A stretch of 64,000 nt of DNA from Mytilus trossulus (taxonomy: Eukaryota; Mollusca; Bivalvia; Mytilida; Mytilidae): assembly GCF_036588685.1 (NCBI RefSeq), contig NC_086383.1, forward strand, positions 38,696,171-38,760,170. The letters are read 5' to 3'. Within the stretch, counting starts at the first letter, position 1. The number at the start of each line of letters is the position of its first letter. This document shows positions 32,583-43,000 of the stretch, piece after piece. Under the pieces are notes generated by a model. It had not been told where the DNA came from and ran no database searches. It worked only from the letters and a program-made list of their open reading frames with translations. The translations under genes were made by a program, and so were the position numbers.

Positions 32583-32841
32583 CCACAGCTTTGACTGTAT
32601 TAACAAGTCACAACAACTTTGACTGTACAACAACTTGGTCTATACCATTAAAGGTCACAACAACTTGGTCTATACCATAAAAGGTCACAACAACTTGGTC
32701 TATACCATAAAAAGTAACAACTTGGTCTATACCATAAAAAGTCACAACAACTTGGTCTATACCATAAAAAGTCACAACAACTTTGTATATACCATAAAGT
32801 CACAACAACTTGGTCTATACCATAAAAAGTCACAACAACTG
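32583..32841. repeat. Satellite A, array 1c (right end)
   Basis: Last units of the array, ending at CACAACAACT before the GCGTAGCTACGTGTACG border. Confidence 0.9.
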
Positions 32842-32902
32842 GCATGTGCGTAGCTACGTGTACGTCAAAACGCCCGGGCGTACAGGTGAATTTGGTAAAA
32901 CA
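32842..32902 (+). other. Border sequence at the end of satellite array 1
   Basis: ATGTGCGTAGCTACGTGTAC and AAAACGCCCGGGCG directly follow the satellite. The same sequence without satellite is at 49183-49235, and an inverted diverged form abuts the left end of array 2 at about 52645-52685. Confidence 0.6.
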
Positions 32903-33228
32903 AAATATTTTCATCTAAATATTATTTAAAGAATTGGTTAACATCATTAAACAACATCTCTTGAAACCTATGGGTTTGCTACCCTTTTGTGATAAATCTT
33001 CTTCAGGCACAGACAAATTCAAAATATTAAAAAGTTTTTAAATTTTAGGTTTTTAAATTTTTCACTAAATAGTTAAAATAAAAAAAATCTAAATTTCGTT
33101 TTTAGATTTGATATTTGACCAAACTTTACTAAACTGAACCAGCAGTTTTTATTATGTCGCTTTTTGAAAATATCCTCCAAATACAAATATGGTCAAAGAC
33201 GAAAACAACTTCATATATTATATTTATA

Positions 33229-33323
33229 TGGGTTGTAAAAGAGTTGACCGATGTACATTTTGTATGAAGCGCGTAAGCGCTTCATTCTAAAAATGTGCGC
33301 ACGGTCAACGATTTTACAACCCT
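33229..33323. repeat. Hairpin with GC-rich tip
   Basis: GGGTTGTAAAAGAGTTGACC pairs with GGTCAACGATTTTACAACCC; the tip is GAAGCGCGTAAGCGCTTC. A diverged relative is at 63430-63525, and TAGCCAATCAGAAT lies nearby at 33501. Confidence 0.8.
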
Positions 33324-33673
33324 ACGAAGTTACAAAAAGAGAAGCATTCAATACTTATAATTACATTTCTAGCTTTGATCATGAAAACACGAGTTTTATA
33401 AAAAAAAAAAAAAAAATTTAATTCACCTGTGCACATTACTGTGGGACCACGTTTTTATTGAGTAATGTAATTGCTTAAGGAATAACATGTGATGTGCCGC
33501 TAGCCAATCAGAATAAAGTATTATAATGAAACATACATCTAATGTAATTATATACAAGTATCAAATATGTTTTATTAATGGATTTTATTTCAGAGAATAT
33601 TGGTAAGTCAAGTGTTTCCTCAACTGAAAACTGGCTGAATCGAATTTAGAAAAGAAGGGAATATATTTCTCTC

Positions 33674-33720
33674 TCTCTCTCTCGCGATTACTCTCGATCT
33701 CGATCGATTGATCAAGAGAC
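33674..33720. repeat. CT microsatellite and CGATCGAT-rich DNA
   Basis: TCTCTCTCTCTCTCTCGCGA followed by self-complementary TCGATCTCGATCGATTGATC. Confidence 0.7.
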
Positions 33721-34116
33721 AACTTCACTTAATATCGCCTCGTAGAAATATATTCTCAATGTTTGGTCTATGAGGAGATAAACTGCAAACTTTATATTTT
33801 TATAGATTATCGTTGATTATCTCAACGAGATTGATTTTATCGCTTGAGCTGGTACAGAGAAAGTGAGAAAAGCAATCGAGTTGAGATGACTAATTATAAT
33901 CTGTTTATCTGTTTTACCTATGACGACGTTGTCAATTTCAATGTCAATTTCGTTAGCAACGCCACGTGGCCTCCTTAGTTTCTAGCGATAATTTTTCCAT
34001 ATCAAGCGAGAAGCATGAAATGAAAATTATCACAAAAAAAGATCAAAGGAAAAATGCACAAAATAGCGATAAACATGTTTATTGTATCAACACTTATCTA
34101 ATGTTTAATAAATATA

Positions 34117-34610
34117 GGAAGATGTGGTGTGAGTGCCAATGAGACAACTCTCCATCCAAACTAACAATTTATAAAAGTAAACCATTATAGGTCAATGTAC
34201 AGCCTTCAACACGGAGCCTTGGCTCAGTGGTATGAAGGTCAATGAGACAACTCTCCATCCAGATAACAATTTATAAAAATAAACCATTATAGGTCAATGT
34301 ACGGCCTTCAACACGGAGCCTTGGCTCACACCGAACAACAAGCTATAAAGGGCCCCAAAATTACAAGTGTAAAACCATTCAAACGGGAAAACCAACGGTC
34401 TAATCTATTAAATAAAACGATAAACGAGACACACGTATAAATTACATATACAAACGACAACTACTGTACATCAGATTCCTGACTTAGGACAGGTGCAACC
34501 ATTTGCAGCGGGATTAAACGTTTAAATGGTACCAAACCTTCTCCCTTTTTCTGAAACAGTAGCATAGTATCACAACATAGAAAACCACACGATAAAATAT
34601 CAATTAGCAG
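34117..34610 (+). repeat. Dispersed repeat R1 with internal duplication
   Basis: R1 head duplicated in tandem (about 102 bp: GAGACAACTCTCCATCCA occurs at about 34140 and 34241), then the normal body and tail. Confidence 0.8.
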
Positions 34611-34711
34611 GCTTAACTCAATCAGTTTGAATGTTCAGTGCCCTTTGAATATGTTTTTATCACTTTTAAATATTGGGTTAGTTGTGTCGCCTTAACTTAA
34701 ATATTCATATA

Positions 34712-34800
34712 AAATTGAGAATGGAAATGGGGAATGTATCAAAGAGACAACAATCCTACCATAGAAAAAAACAACAGCAGAAGGTCACCAACAGGTCTAG
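34712..34800 (-). repeat. Dispersed repeat R3, inverted copy
   Basis: Reverse complement of the R3 tail (AAAATTGAGAATGGAAATGG and TCAAAGAGACAACAATCC). Confidence 0.7.
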
Positions 34801-34949
34801 AAAATGTGTCAATATGTATAGAAAAGATTGTGTTTTACCATGCATAATTATGACTGGATAAAACGCGTTTAATATGATATAAAACGACTTTTCTAAGGCA
34901 ACCAACAAAAAAAATCAACAAAATAACTCCTCACGATTCTTTAATTTAA

Positions 34950-35147
34950 TTAGCCACCAAAAAAGGTTTGCACTAAACACAATAGTAATGTTCTATCTAT
35001 AGTCTTAGAATTAATCCGGCGTGTTTCATTGATCAACGAAAATTCGACAATAGCGTTGTCACCAGTGATGCTTATATGACGTTGTGGATTGCCATCAGCG
35101 CAGGTGTAAATATCATGTTTCACTGACTGCTGTGCCAATGCGGTCAT
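34950..35147 (-). pseudogene. Diverged copy of the six-exon gene's exon-1 region
   Basis: The minus strand shares with 47862-47985 the blocks TGACAACG, GAATTTTCGTTGAT versus GAAGTTTCGCTGAT, and GATTAATTCTAAGAC versus GACTAATTCTTAGAC, in order and spacing. The GTAAGT donor of exon 1 is missing here. A 65-codon open frame covers it but reads in another frame from the gene. It could be a duplicated promoter and exon 1, or a shared repeat. Confidence 0.4.
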
Positions 35148-35164
35148 TACTGGTTGTATCTGTT

Positions 35165-35522
35165 TTTATCTTACCTCCTATACATTTCTACGAGTATGAT
35201 TGGTTAAGAGCAACCACGTTGTGACCGTGTATATTCCATATTAGGTTAGTTAGGTTCCATATTAGGTTAGTAGTGGAGTTGTGTCCCTTTATACAACCAA
35301 CACAGTGGTGAGAGAAAATCTTGAAGGTTTCAACAGACGATTAAATAGATGATAAAGATTGAAATTAATTCCATACAACGCATTTAAAGCTAACAAGTTG
35401 GTATTGTTGGTATTTGTTTTTGAATAGACCTATGGAAGTTGGTTCATAATACTAACAATATTGAAGACGTGATCACTTTTATAGGCCACTAGTCTAAATA
35501 TCACATGTTAAGATAGTCGGTA
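35165..35522. repeat. Dispersed repeat R6, copy 1
   Basis: Aligns in blocks with 62100-62640: ATCTTACCTCC, TATGATTGGTTAA, GTTGGTATTGTTG versus GTTGATATTGTTG, and AATATTGAAGAC. Non-coding. Confidence 0.6.
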
Positions 35523-35600
35523 ATATATGGGGTCAGTAATTTCCATATGGGGCTTCGAGCTTCGCTCTCACCCCATATGGAATTTACTGACCCCATATAT
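35523..35600. repeat. Hairpin, CATATGGGG stem
   Basis: The arms at 35523-35552 and 35571-35600 pair with one or two mismatches; the 18-bp loop GAGCTTCGCTC is itself self-complementary. Part of the R6 context. Confidence 0.85.
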
Positions 35601-35941
35601 ATCGTATTAGGTCACTAGCGCACTATGTAACTAATAGTATTTAGAAATATTAATTTCTCGAATTTTGAGAGAGAAAAAAATACTGAAAAGGGGGGAGGGG
35701 GGCTCTAACTCTACAAATATTTTTTTTACTCTATTTTTTCAAGTCTCACAAAAGTCATACCCGATGGTCTACTTCTACTTCTACTTCTACCATATAGTGA
35801 CCGCCTTCAACAAATTGAAGATTATGTCACAGGAGGAAACTTACAACAAGACATAGATTGAAAAAATGTACAAGTTTTTTTTTTAAAATACGAAAAATTA
35901 AAAATATAAAATGTTTTGTATAATAAAGTAAGATGTTGTAA

Positions 35942-37406
35942 TTAATATTGATGCTTTGAGATTGAAGATTTGAAAGAGTCTACTGAAGTGCAATTTACAA
36001 TGTTATCTGGTAGTTTGTTCCAGTCGGTAATAGTTCTTGGAAAATATGATTCTTTTCTGTACTGTGTTTTGCAGGATGGAATTTGGAAGCTGTTCGAATT
36101 AGAATGTCTTGTTTGTCTTTTTTGTGGAATTAATTTATTATTTTTAGGAATTGCAACCTTTTCGTGTTCAATTTTGTAAAGCATTACCAATCTGGAGTCT
36201 TTTCTTCTGTGAGAGAGACTGCGCCATTCAAGATGTTGTAACATGTTACCAACGCTTGAGGTGTTTCTGTATTTGTTGGTAACAAAACGGGCAGCCCTCC
36301 TTTGAACTTTTTCAATGCTATCTATGTCTTGTTGTAAGTATGGATCCCAAACAGAGCAAGCATACTCTAGTGATGGTCTTACTAGGGACTTATATGCTTG
36401 CTCTTTAATGGATGTTGAACTTATGTTCAGGTTCCTCCTTAGAAAGCCTAGTGTGCTATTAGCTTTCTTGCATATGTTGTTAATATGCACATCCCATTTA
36501 AGGTTGGAACTGATGGTGACCCCCAGATATTTTGCTGTTGTTACATGTTCTAATGAATGATTGTGTAATGTGTAGTCAAATGTGATTGTTTTTTTATTTC
36601 TGGTGACTGAAATTACATTACACTTATCTGGGTGGAATGCCATTTTCCAAGTAGTTTCCCACGATGCAAGTTTGTCAAGATCTTTTTGTAATGTTAATGC
36701 ATCGGAGTTTGATTTTATTGCCAAATAGACTATTGTGTCGTCTGCAAATAAACGTACTGTAGATGTTAGACCAGATGGAATGTCATTAATATAGTACAAG
36801 AAGAGACTTGGTCCAAGAACTGGCCCCTGTGGAACCCCTGACTCAACTGCAACATACTCAGATTTTTCCCCCTCTAGAACTACTGCCTGTTTGCGATTGC
36901 TTAGAAAATTTTGTATCCAGTAATTTAATTCCCCCTGTATCCCGTAATGATGAAGCTTATTAGTTAAAAAAGAATGTGAAACCTTATCGAATGCTTTAGA
37001 AAAATCCATGACCAAAATATCTGTTTGTTTACCGTTTTCCATGTTTAGTGAGACATCGTCTATAAATTCCAGTTGTTGTGTTTCGCAGGATCGACCTCTG
37101 CGAAATCCATGCCGAAGGGGATAAAAAATGTTGTGATTATCTGCATGGTTCATGATGTGTTTAACTACGATATGTTCTAAAAGTTTGCAACAAATACATG
37201 TAAGTGATATAGGACGGTAGTTTTCAGGGTTATATTTTTGGCCTTTTTTGTAAACAGGAGAGACATGGGCAGTTTTCCAGTCATCTGGAACAATGCCTGT
37301 TTTAATTGACTTCTCAAAGATAATAGTAAGTATGGGTGCAATTTCATGTGAAAGTTCTTTTAAAAATCTTGGTTTAATTTCATCGGGTCCTGCTGCTTTG
37401 TTTCGG
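35942..37406 (-). pseudogene. LINE B reverse transcriptase
   Basis: Begins AAGPDEIKPRFLKEL and continues with no stop through NYRPISLT, DFSKAFDKVSH, SGVPQGPVLGP and FADDT (36737-36748) to the C-terminal RRAARFVTNKY and TDWNKLPDNIV blocks. This piece is intact; only its junction with the endonuclease is shifted, by one extra A within CCGAAACAAAG. The Met at 37153 is internal to the domain, not a start. Confidence 0.85.
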
Positions 37407-38740
37407 ATTTAAGTTATGTAAGAGTTTTTGTATACCTTCTGTTTTAATTATTAATTTTGATATGAGTGGAAAAGGAGTGTTCTGTGGCATATTACACTGT
37501 TTGACAAATTCTGTATGAGAAATATTAGATGCTGGTGTGAATACAGACTGGAATTGTGCATTAAGTGCCCCAGCTTTTTGTAGTGGATCAGTTAGGAGTT
37601 TGCCATCTTGTTTGATTTCAGTAATCCCACTATAATCAGGTTTTTTATGTTTAATGTAGGTCCAAAATTTTTTCATAGTGCCAAAATTTGTTTCATCTTG
37701 TGGTGGTAATATGATGCTTTCAATGTATTCCCAGTATGATTTTCGTATACTTTTTTGCACCTGGTGTTTGACCTCTTTGTATTTTTTAGCAATTGATGCA
37801 TTCCCAGATTTTTTTGATTTTTTATAGAGTCTATCTCTTTTTCTAATGAGCCGTTTTGTTTCCATTGTGACCCATGGGTGACTGTCCTTTATTTTTGCTG
37901 TTTTATGTGGGATGTGATCTTTCACTGCTTTTGTTATTGTTGTTTTAAAACAGTTCCACATTTCATTTACACAAAAATGTTGCTGATTTTCAGAGAGATG
38001 TTTATATAAGGTGTTAATTTCTTGTTTAATTGTGCTCCAGTTTGCTTTTTTGTATAATGGAATTATTCTTGGCTTTTGTTTAAGTTTTGATGGAGCTATT
38101 GTAAATTCTGCAAACACAATATCATGATCAGATAGGCCAGGGATAACTTCAACACGCTGTACTTGGTCTTTACGTGTAGGGACATCAACAATTTGTGTGA
38201 GACATGTGTCGTCAAGTGAGTTGCCAAAGAAGTAATGAAGGTGTGGGTAAGACGTGTTCGGTTTTAATGATTTGTTGTTCCAATCCCAACCTGGGAGATT
38301 AAAGTCTCCCCCTATGATAAGTGTAGAATTTTTTATTTGTGTGGCTTTTCTTATCATGAAGTCAAAATTTTTGAGACTAGTTTCGTCAGATGTTTTTGGG
38401 TGATAGAAAGAGCTTAAGTACAATGTTTTTGAACCAACAATGTCTACTTTTGCCCAGACCATTTCTGTTTTGTCTGGGGGTGCAAGTTCATATACCTCAG
38501 AGCTAATAAGTTCTTTTTTTATAGCTAAAAGAACACCACCCCCTTCTTTGTCTGTTTCTGTTTTCTTTCTGTCATTTCTGTACAATTTAAAATTGTCAGG
38601 GAATATTTCAACATCTTTATTTTAGGGTTTAGCCAAGTTTCTGTGCCAAATATTATGTCAGGCTTTGTGCTGTCAATGATGTTATTTACTAGGTGTTGCT
38701 TGTTTTTAATTGACTGAAAGTTAATATTGAGTACTCTCAA
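37407..38740 (-). pseudogene. LINE B endonuclease
   Basis: LRVLNINFQSIKNKQ and GTETWLN open the apurinic-type endonuclease. After a one-base shift near 38612 the frame continues through GGDFNLPGWDW and GLSDHDIVFAEF. Target-nicking function was once present but cannot be made as one chain now. Confidence 0.8.
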
Positions 38741-38873
38741 AGGCTTATTAAAGGATGACACCCGAGTTTTTTTTACGTATGGGTGTAGATGCATGAAGAG
38801 GCTTGATGTTTTGATTCTGATAATCTGGACTTGATGGAGGATTTGAGTGATTGATGTCACCAATATAAAGACT

Positions 38874-39305
38874 TTAAAACGGATTTGGTGACTCAATACT
38901 ATGTAAGTCAAAAAGTACCGTGCTGTAGTTAGGTTTGTCACAGATAATGCAGTGCCAGCTTATCATGCTGTCATTAAGATCTTCGTAACTTTTTGAGTGG
39001 ATACCTTGGCAATTTATATGAAACCACTGATCACATGTCTCACATACAATGCCTTTGTGGTCCCAGTTTACTGACTGATCACAAGTACCACACAAATATT
39101 TTGTGCTGTCATTACTAGGGCCAGGATTTGTCTGGATATCATTAGACTTCATAATCATGAGTAAAAGGAAATATAAGAGCATTTTAGATGGTTTTAATTT
39201 TGTCCATCTAGGATCTTGCTTTGCCATCTTGTATATGGTGTTCTTAATACTAAGATAAACATGCATGTTATGGAGGTATTTAAGATTAGATGTTATTTCA
39301 AACAT
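38874..39305 (-). pseudogene. LINE B N-terminal PHD-finger segment
   Basis: 143 codons ending in TAA. The zinc ligands follow the PHD plan: C72-x2-C75, C88-x2-C91, H96-x2-C99 and C119-x2-C122, with the signature CDQWFHINCQGI. Beyond the TAA the same frame reads a plausible linker (SLYIGDINHSNPPSSPDYQ), so the stop is probably a mutation. PHD fingers occur at the N-terminus of some CR1-type elements. Confidence 0.8.
39117..39182 (-). other. 2A-like ribosome-skipping motif in LINE B
   Basis: Residues 42-63 end in NDIQTNPGP after a Leu-rich run (MLLYFLLLMIM). The 2A consensus is D-(V/I)-E-x-N-P-G-P; here Gln replaces Glu. 2A-like sequences are established in APE-type non-LTR elements of several invertebrates. 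Activity of this variant is unknown. Confidence 0.6.
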
Positions 39306-39817
39306 GAATGATAAACTACAATGAAACTGATTATGTAGGTACTGAATAACTACACAGGTGACTAGCAGTGTTACTGTTAATGCCGTTGGTCAAAATTGAA
39401 TACTCGTTAACTTTTGGTATTTTTTCATTTTCAACTACATTTGGATGTTTCTCTTCTATGAGTAACGTAGCTATGATAACAAAGTAATATAAAATTGTCA
39501 ACATGTTCATGGTGTATACAAGTGACTTACCGGTATGTGATGGACCTGGACCGGTGCTCAGGACTTGGGCTTTGTAGTGTTATGGGCCGATGAATAGTTA
39601 TCTTCTGTCCCTATTGCTGACCTAGGGCTCGGATGATGGAATGATGAGCAATGTTAATGTGCAGCTATGATATTTCAGTGCAAGGTGTCAAAAAATGATG
39701 GTGGGTCAGTCTAAACAACGACTATCAATGCATGAATAACATGTGTGTTTTGCATTCCATATACATAAGCGAACGACGGGTGCTGTTTGTGGAACAGGGT
39801 CTGTTTATATACAAAAA

Positions 39818-39950
39818 GGAGATGTGGTACGATTGCCATTAAGACACCCACGAATTGGGTTATGCAACTATAGGCAACAATACGGCCTTCAATAATGATA
39901 AAAACCAATACTATATAATCGGCTGTGAAAACCTTCTTAGACATGTACAT
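39818..39950 (+). repeat. Dispersed repeat R1, partial copy
   Basis: GGAGATGTGGTACGATTGCC head and ACGGCCTTCAATAATGA block. Confidence 0.65.
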
Positions 39951-40052
39951 GTGATATCACAAATGCACGCCTTCACAGCCAGATTATCACATATTGTTTC
40001 AATGAATGAGAAAAAAAGAAAAAAAAACCAATTCAGTTGTTAATTAAAATTA

Positions 40053-40058
40053 TTTAAT
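40053..40058 (-). terminator. Candidate poly(A) signal ATTAAA for the six-exon gene
   Basis: ATTAAA on the minus strand 39 nt after the stop codon at 40097. It is the commonest variant of AATAAA, but the local DNA is AT-rich. Confidence 0.4.
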
Positions 40059-40096
40059 AAATTAAAGAGGTAGTTTATCATTAATTACACAACTTT

Positions 40097-43000
40097 TTAC
40101 TGTCCTTTAATACAACACAATGACATGAACAATGAGTGAATTCTTTCTGTTACTGTTTTCTTCTTTGATTTTCTTTGATCATCGATTTTAACATTGACAT
40201 TGATATCTGTTTGTGTTTCTTTACTTTCTTCTTTCTCTTCTTTCTTTTCCATATCGATATCCTCTGGGAACAGTATATCTAATATATCTATGTTCCTGAT
40301 ATCATTTATCAACATTTTGATTTGTACTTTTTCCTTTTCTTCTTTATTTGTTTTCATTCCTACAAGATATGATACCATTTAAATGATATTTTAACATGTG
40401 GGACATTTTTATGATAATTTGACATACGATCCCTTTTTATGATATGCTAACATGCATGGCGTTCATTGTCACTGGACTAGTATATATTTGTTTAGGGGCC
40501 AGCTGAAAGACGTCTCCGGCTGCAGGAATTTCTAGCTACATTGAAGACCTGTTGGTGACCTTATGTTGTTGTTTTTTATTTGGTCGGGTTGTTGTCTCTT
40601 TTCCATTCTCAATTTTATGACCTTCCAAATTACAGTGAAATCCATTATACCTGTATTGCACTCGATTGTTATTAACAAAAATGAGATTTGTTTGAAAATT
40701 GCAGAGACACACTACGAATTCGGGTAGAAATGAGAAAAATCAAAATCATATAAGACTTTCGGGCTTTTGATTGTGTACACCAGGCGCGCGATGCGTCTTC
40801 ATAACATACAAGTGGCGCTCAGGCGGAAAGTCAAATTAGATATGAGGTTAAGGAGCATAAGCACTGGAATGATTTTTGAAATGCAACCAAGACAGTCTTT
40901 TCCTGGGGAGTTGAGCCAACTATCCTCCAAAGACAAAGCAACAAAGATATAAGCGCCTACCGGTAACTTAGTATATTTTATATATATAGAGATAGAGATT
41001 TTAAATAAGATAATATTGGTAAGTCATTTATTTCCTCTACTGAAAACAGAATCGGATATGTTTAGAACAAAACATGCAATTTAAGTCAAGTAAATACCTT
41101 TTTGTAATTTTCTTCTCTCTCTCCAACCCTTTCTTGTCATCTGTTCTCTCTTCAGTTCTTTTTTCCACTGAACTCTTACCTCCCTTGAATAGTTTTCCAT
41201 CAGTGTGTCTATTGTTTCGAATTGTTTCTTTATCATCTTTTCTTCCTCTCTGGCTCTCTCCAGCCTTCTTTTTTCTTCTCTCTTTATTTCTCTTTTATTC
41301 TTTGGTTTGTCTTTGGCGTTCTGCTCTTCTGGATTCTACGATTTAAAAGTATAACGCTATTTAAATCTTTCAGTAATTTCACAGAAAATATATTTTTGTT
41401 GTGAAATGAGCATCAGTAAAACAGGTCAACATAATTTCACCCGAAAGGGACTAAATGTATGGCCTACAATACGAGTTGGGATTATAGAATAGCGAACAGT
41501 GGGTACAATAAGCAGTATAAAGGGGCAAACATGTACAGTGAAACCTGTTTAAACCGAACATCTTTGGGACTTAAGATTGTGTTTGGTTTTTGCATGCTGT
41601 TATCGATTTTATCAGGTTCACAACGCATGCAACTTGATATGACGGTGCTTTTAAAGAACATGTTTGGTTTAGACAGGTTTTTTCGTTTTATGCAGGATTA
41701 GGTTTAGTCAGGTTTCACTGTATAAAGAATAGAGAAGTATGGGGTTAAAAAGAGAAGAGAATAATGTTGTTCTAAGATATAAAGAATAAATAACAAAAAA
41801 AATAAAGAATATAGAATAACGTCTTTAATGAGATGTCTAAATATAAAGAGTAGAGAATACGGATAAAAATAAATCAAAGCAAGAGAAGAATCGAGTGAGC
41901 AGACACATCTTGTAGTCTTATTTCCCCACCTCCTTCCCGGATTTAATTTCCGGGAATAATTTGTTGTTTTCTTTGATTGCGGAAATTTTAAAATCTTGCA
42001 AAGTTCGCATATCTAACATGAAAGTATGTCTTACCTGATAAACATATCCTTCCGCATGCTTAAATGGGTTTTCTGCGATTTTCTGCTGGTATATCTTTGT
42101 TATAACAGGCCCTTAAAATCAAATAACAAAAATATAAGTTTAATGAATTGTCAAACAAGCTAGATATGTTTGTGGGTAAATAAAACGAAGAAATGAAACT
42201 TTAGCGCACTGCCAAACTTAAACGTTCAAGAAACAATAATAAGTTTATCATTATTATAACCACCTGGAACCAACTTGGAAGTGAATCGGATGTTAAAATC
42301 TTGGAAACCATTTGAAGTTTTACTGGAAAAAGTTGGAAGTAATTTTTTTACATAAATAAGGAGGTTAGTTTTCTCGTTTGAATTGTTTTACATTGTCTCA
42401 TCCAGGCCTTTTATAGCCGACTATGCGGTATGGGCTTTGCTCATTGTTGAAGGCCGTACGGTGACCTTTATTTGTTAATGTCTGTGTCATTTTGGTCTTT
42501 TATGGATAGTTGTCTCATTGGCAATCATACTATATCTTCTTTTTTATATTGTGTAATTTAACGAATATTGATTCGGAAAATATTTCCAATACTCAAAGTT
42601 TCAATTCGTAACTTCCATATATAAATTTCTGAATATTACATTTGGAATTTCCAAGCTGCACTTGGTACTTCTGTGTACGGGTTATTTCTTCAAAAACAAA
42701 ATCCGTAACCGGCATGAATTGAATAGTTTTAAATGCAATTAAAACAAAGGCATCAGCAGTAAAATCGTAACTAGAGGCTCTAAAGAGCCTGTGTCGCTCA
42801 CCTTGGTTTTTGTGAATATTAAACAAAGGACGCAGATGGATTCATGACAAAATTGTGTTTTGTTGATGGTGATGTGTTTGTTCATCTTACTTTACTGAAC
42901 ATTCTAGCTGCTTACAATTATCTATAATTAACTTGGCCTAGTAGTTTCAGAGAAGATTTTTGTAAAAGATTACTAAGATTTACGAAAAAATGGTTAAAAC

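Larger units (their letters stand above)
35767..39340 (-). mobile_element. Broken CR1-like LINE with PHD finger (LINE B)
   Basis: Order on the minus strand: hydrophobic stretch with a 2A-like motif, PHD zinc finger, proline-rich linker, endonuclease and reverse transcriptase. A (GTAGAA)n-type tract at 35767-35790 is a likely 3' tail. The reverse transcriptase motifs (SGVPQGPVLGPSLFLYYIND, FADDT) match the CR1/L2/jockey side of LINEs. The reading frame is broken at about 38874 (TAA), 38767-38774 (A-run shift), 38612 and 37406, so the copy is dead. Confidence 0.85.

Noticed and set aside
27608-32841. CRISPR-like array (regular repeats)
   Set aside because: There are no unique spacers: the repeats are contiguous 28-30 bp units, and the genome is eukaryotic.
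27653-32914. Many 60-140 codon frames, possible repeat protein family
   Set aside because: All are satellite A read in different frames. The RT part of the 226-codon minus frame is real but belongs to an inserted fragment.
42593-42826. 77-codon minus frame in intron 3 as an extra exon
   Set aside because: It runs into the R5 repeat, lacks matching splice sites in phase, and exons 3 and 4 already join without it.
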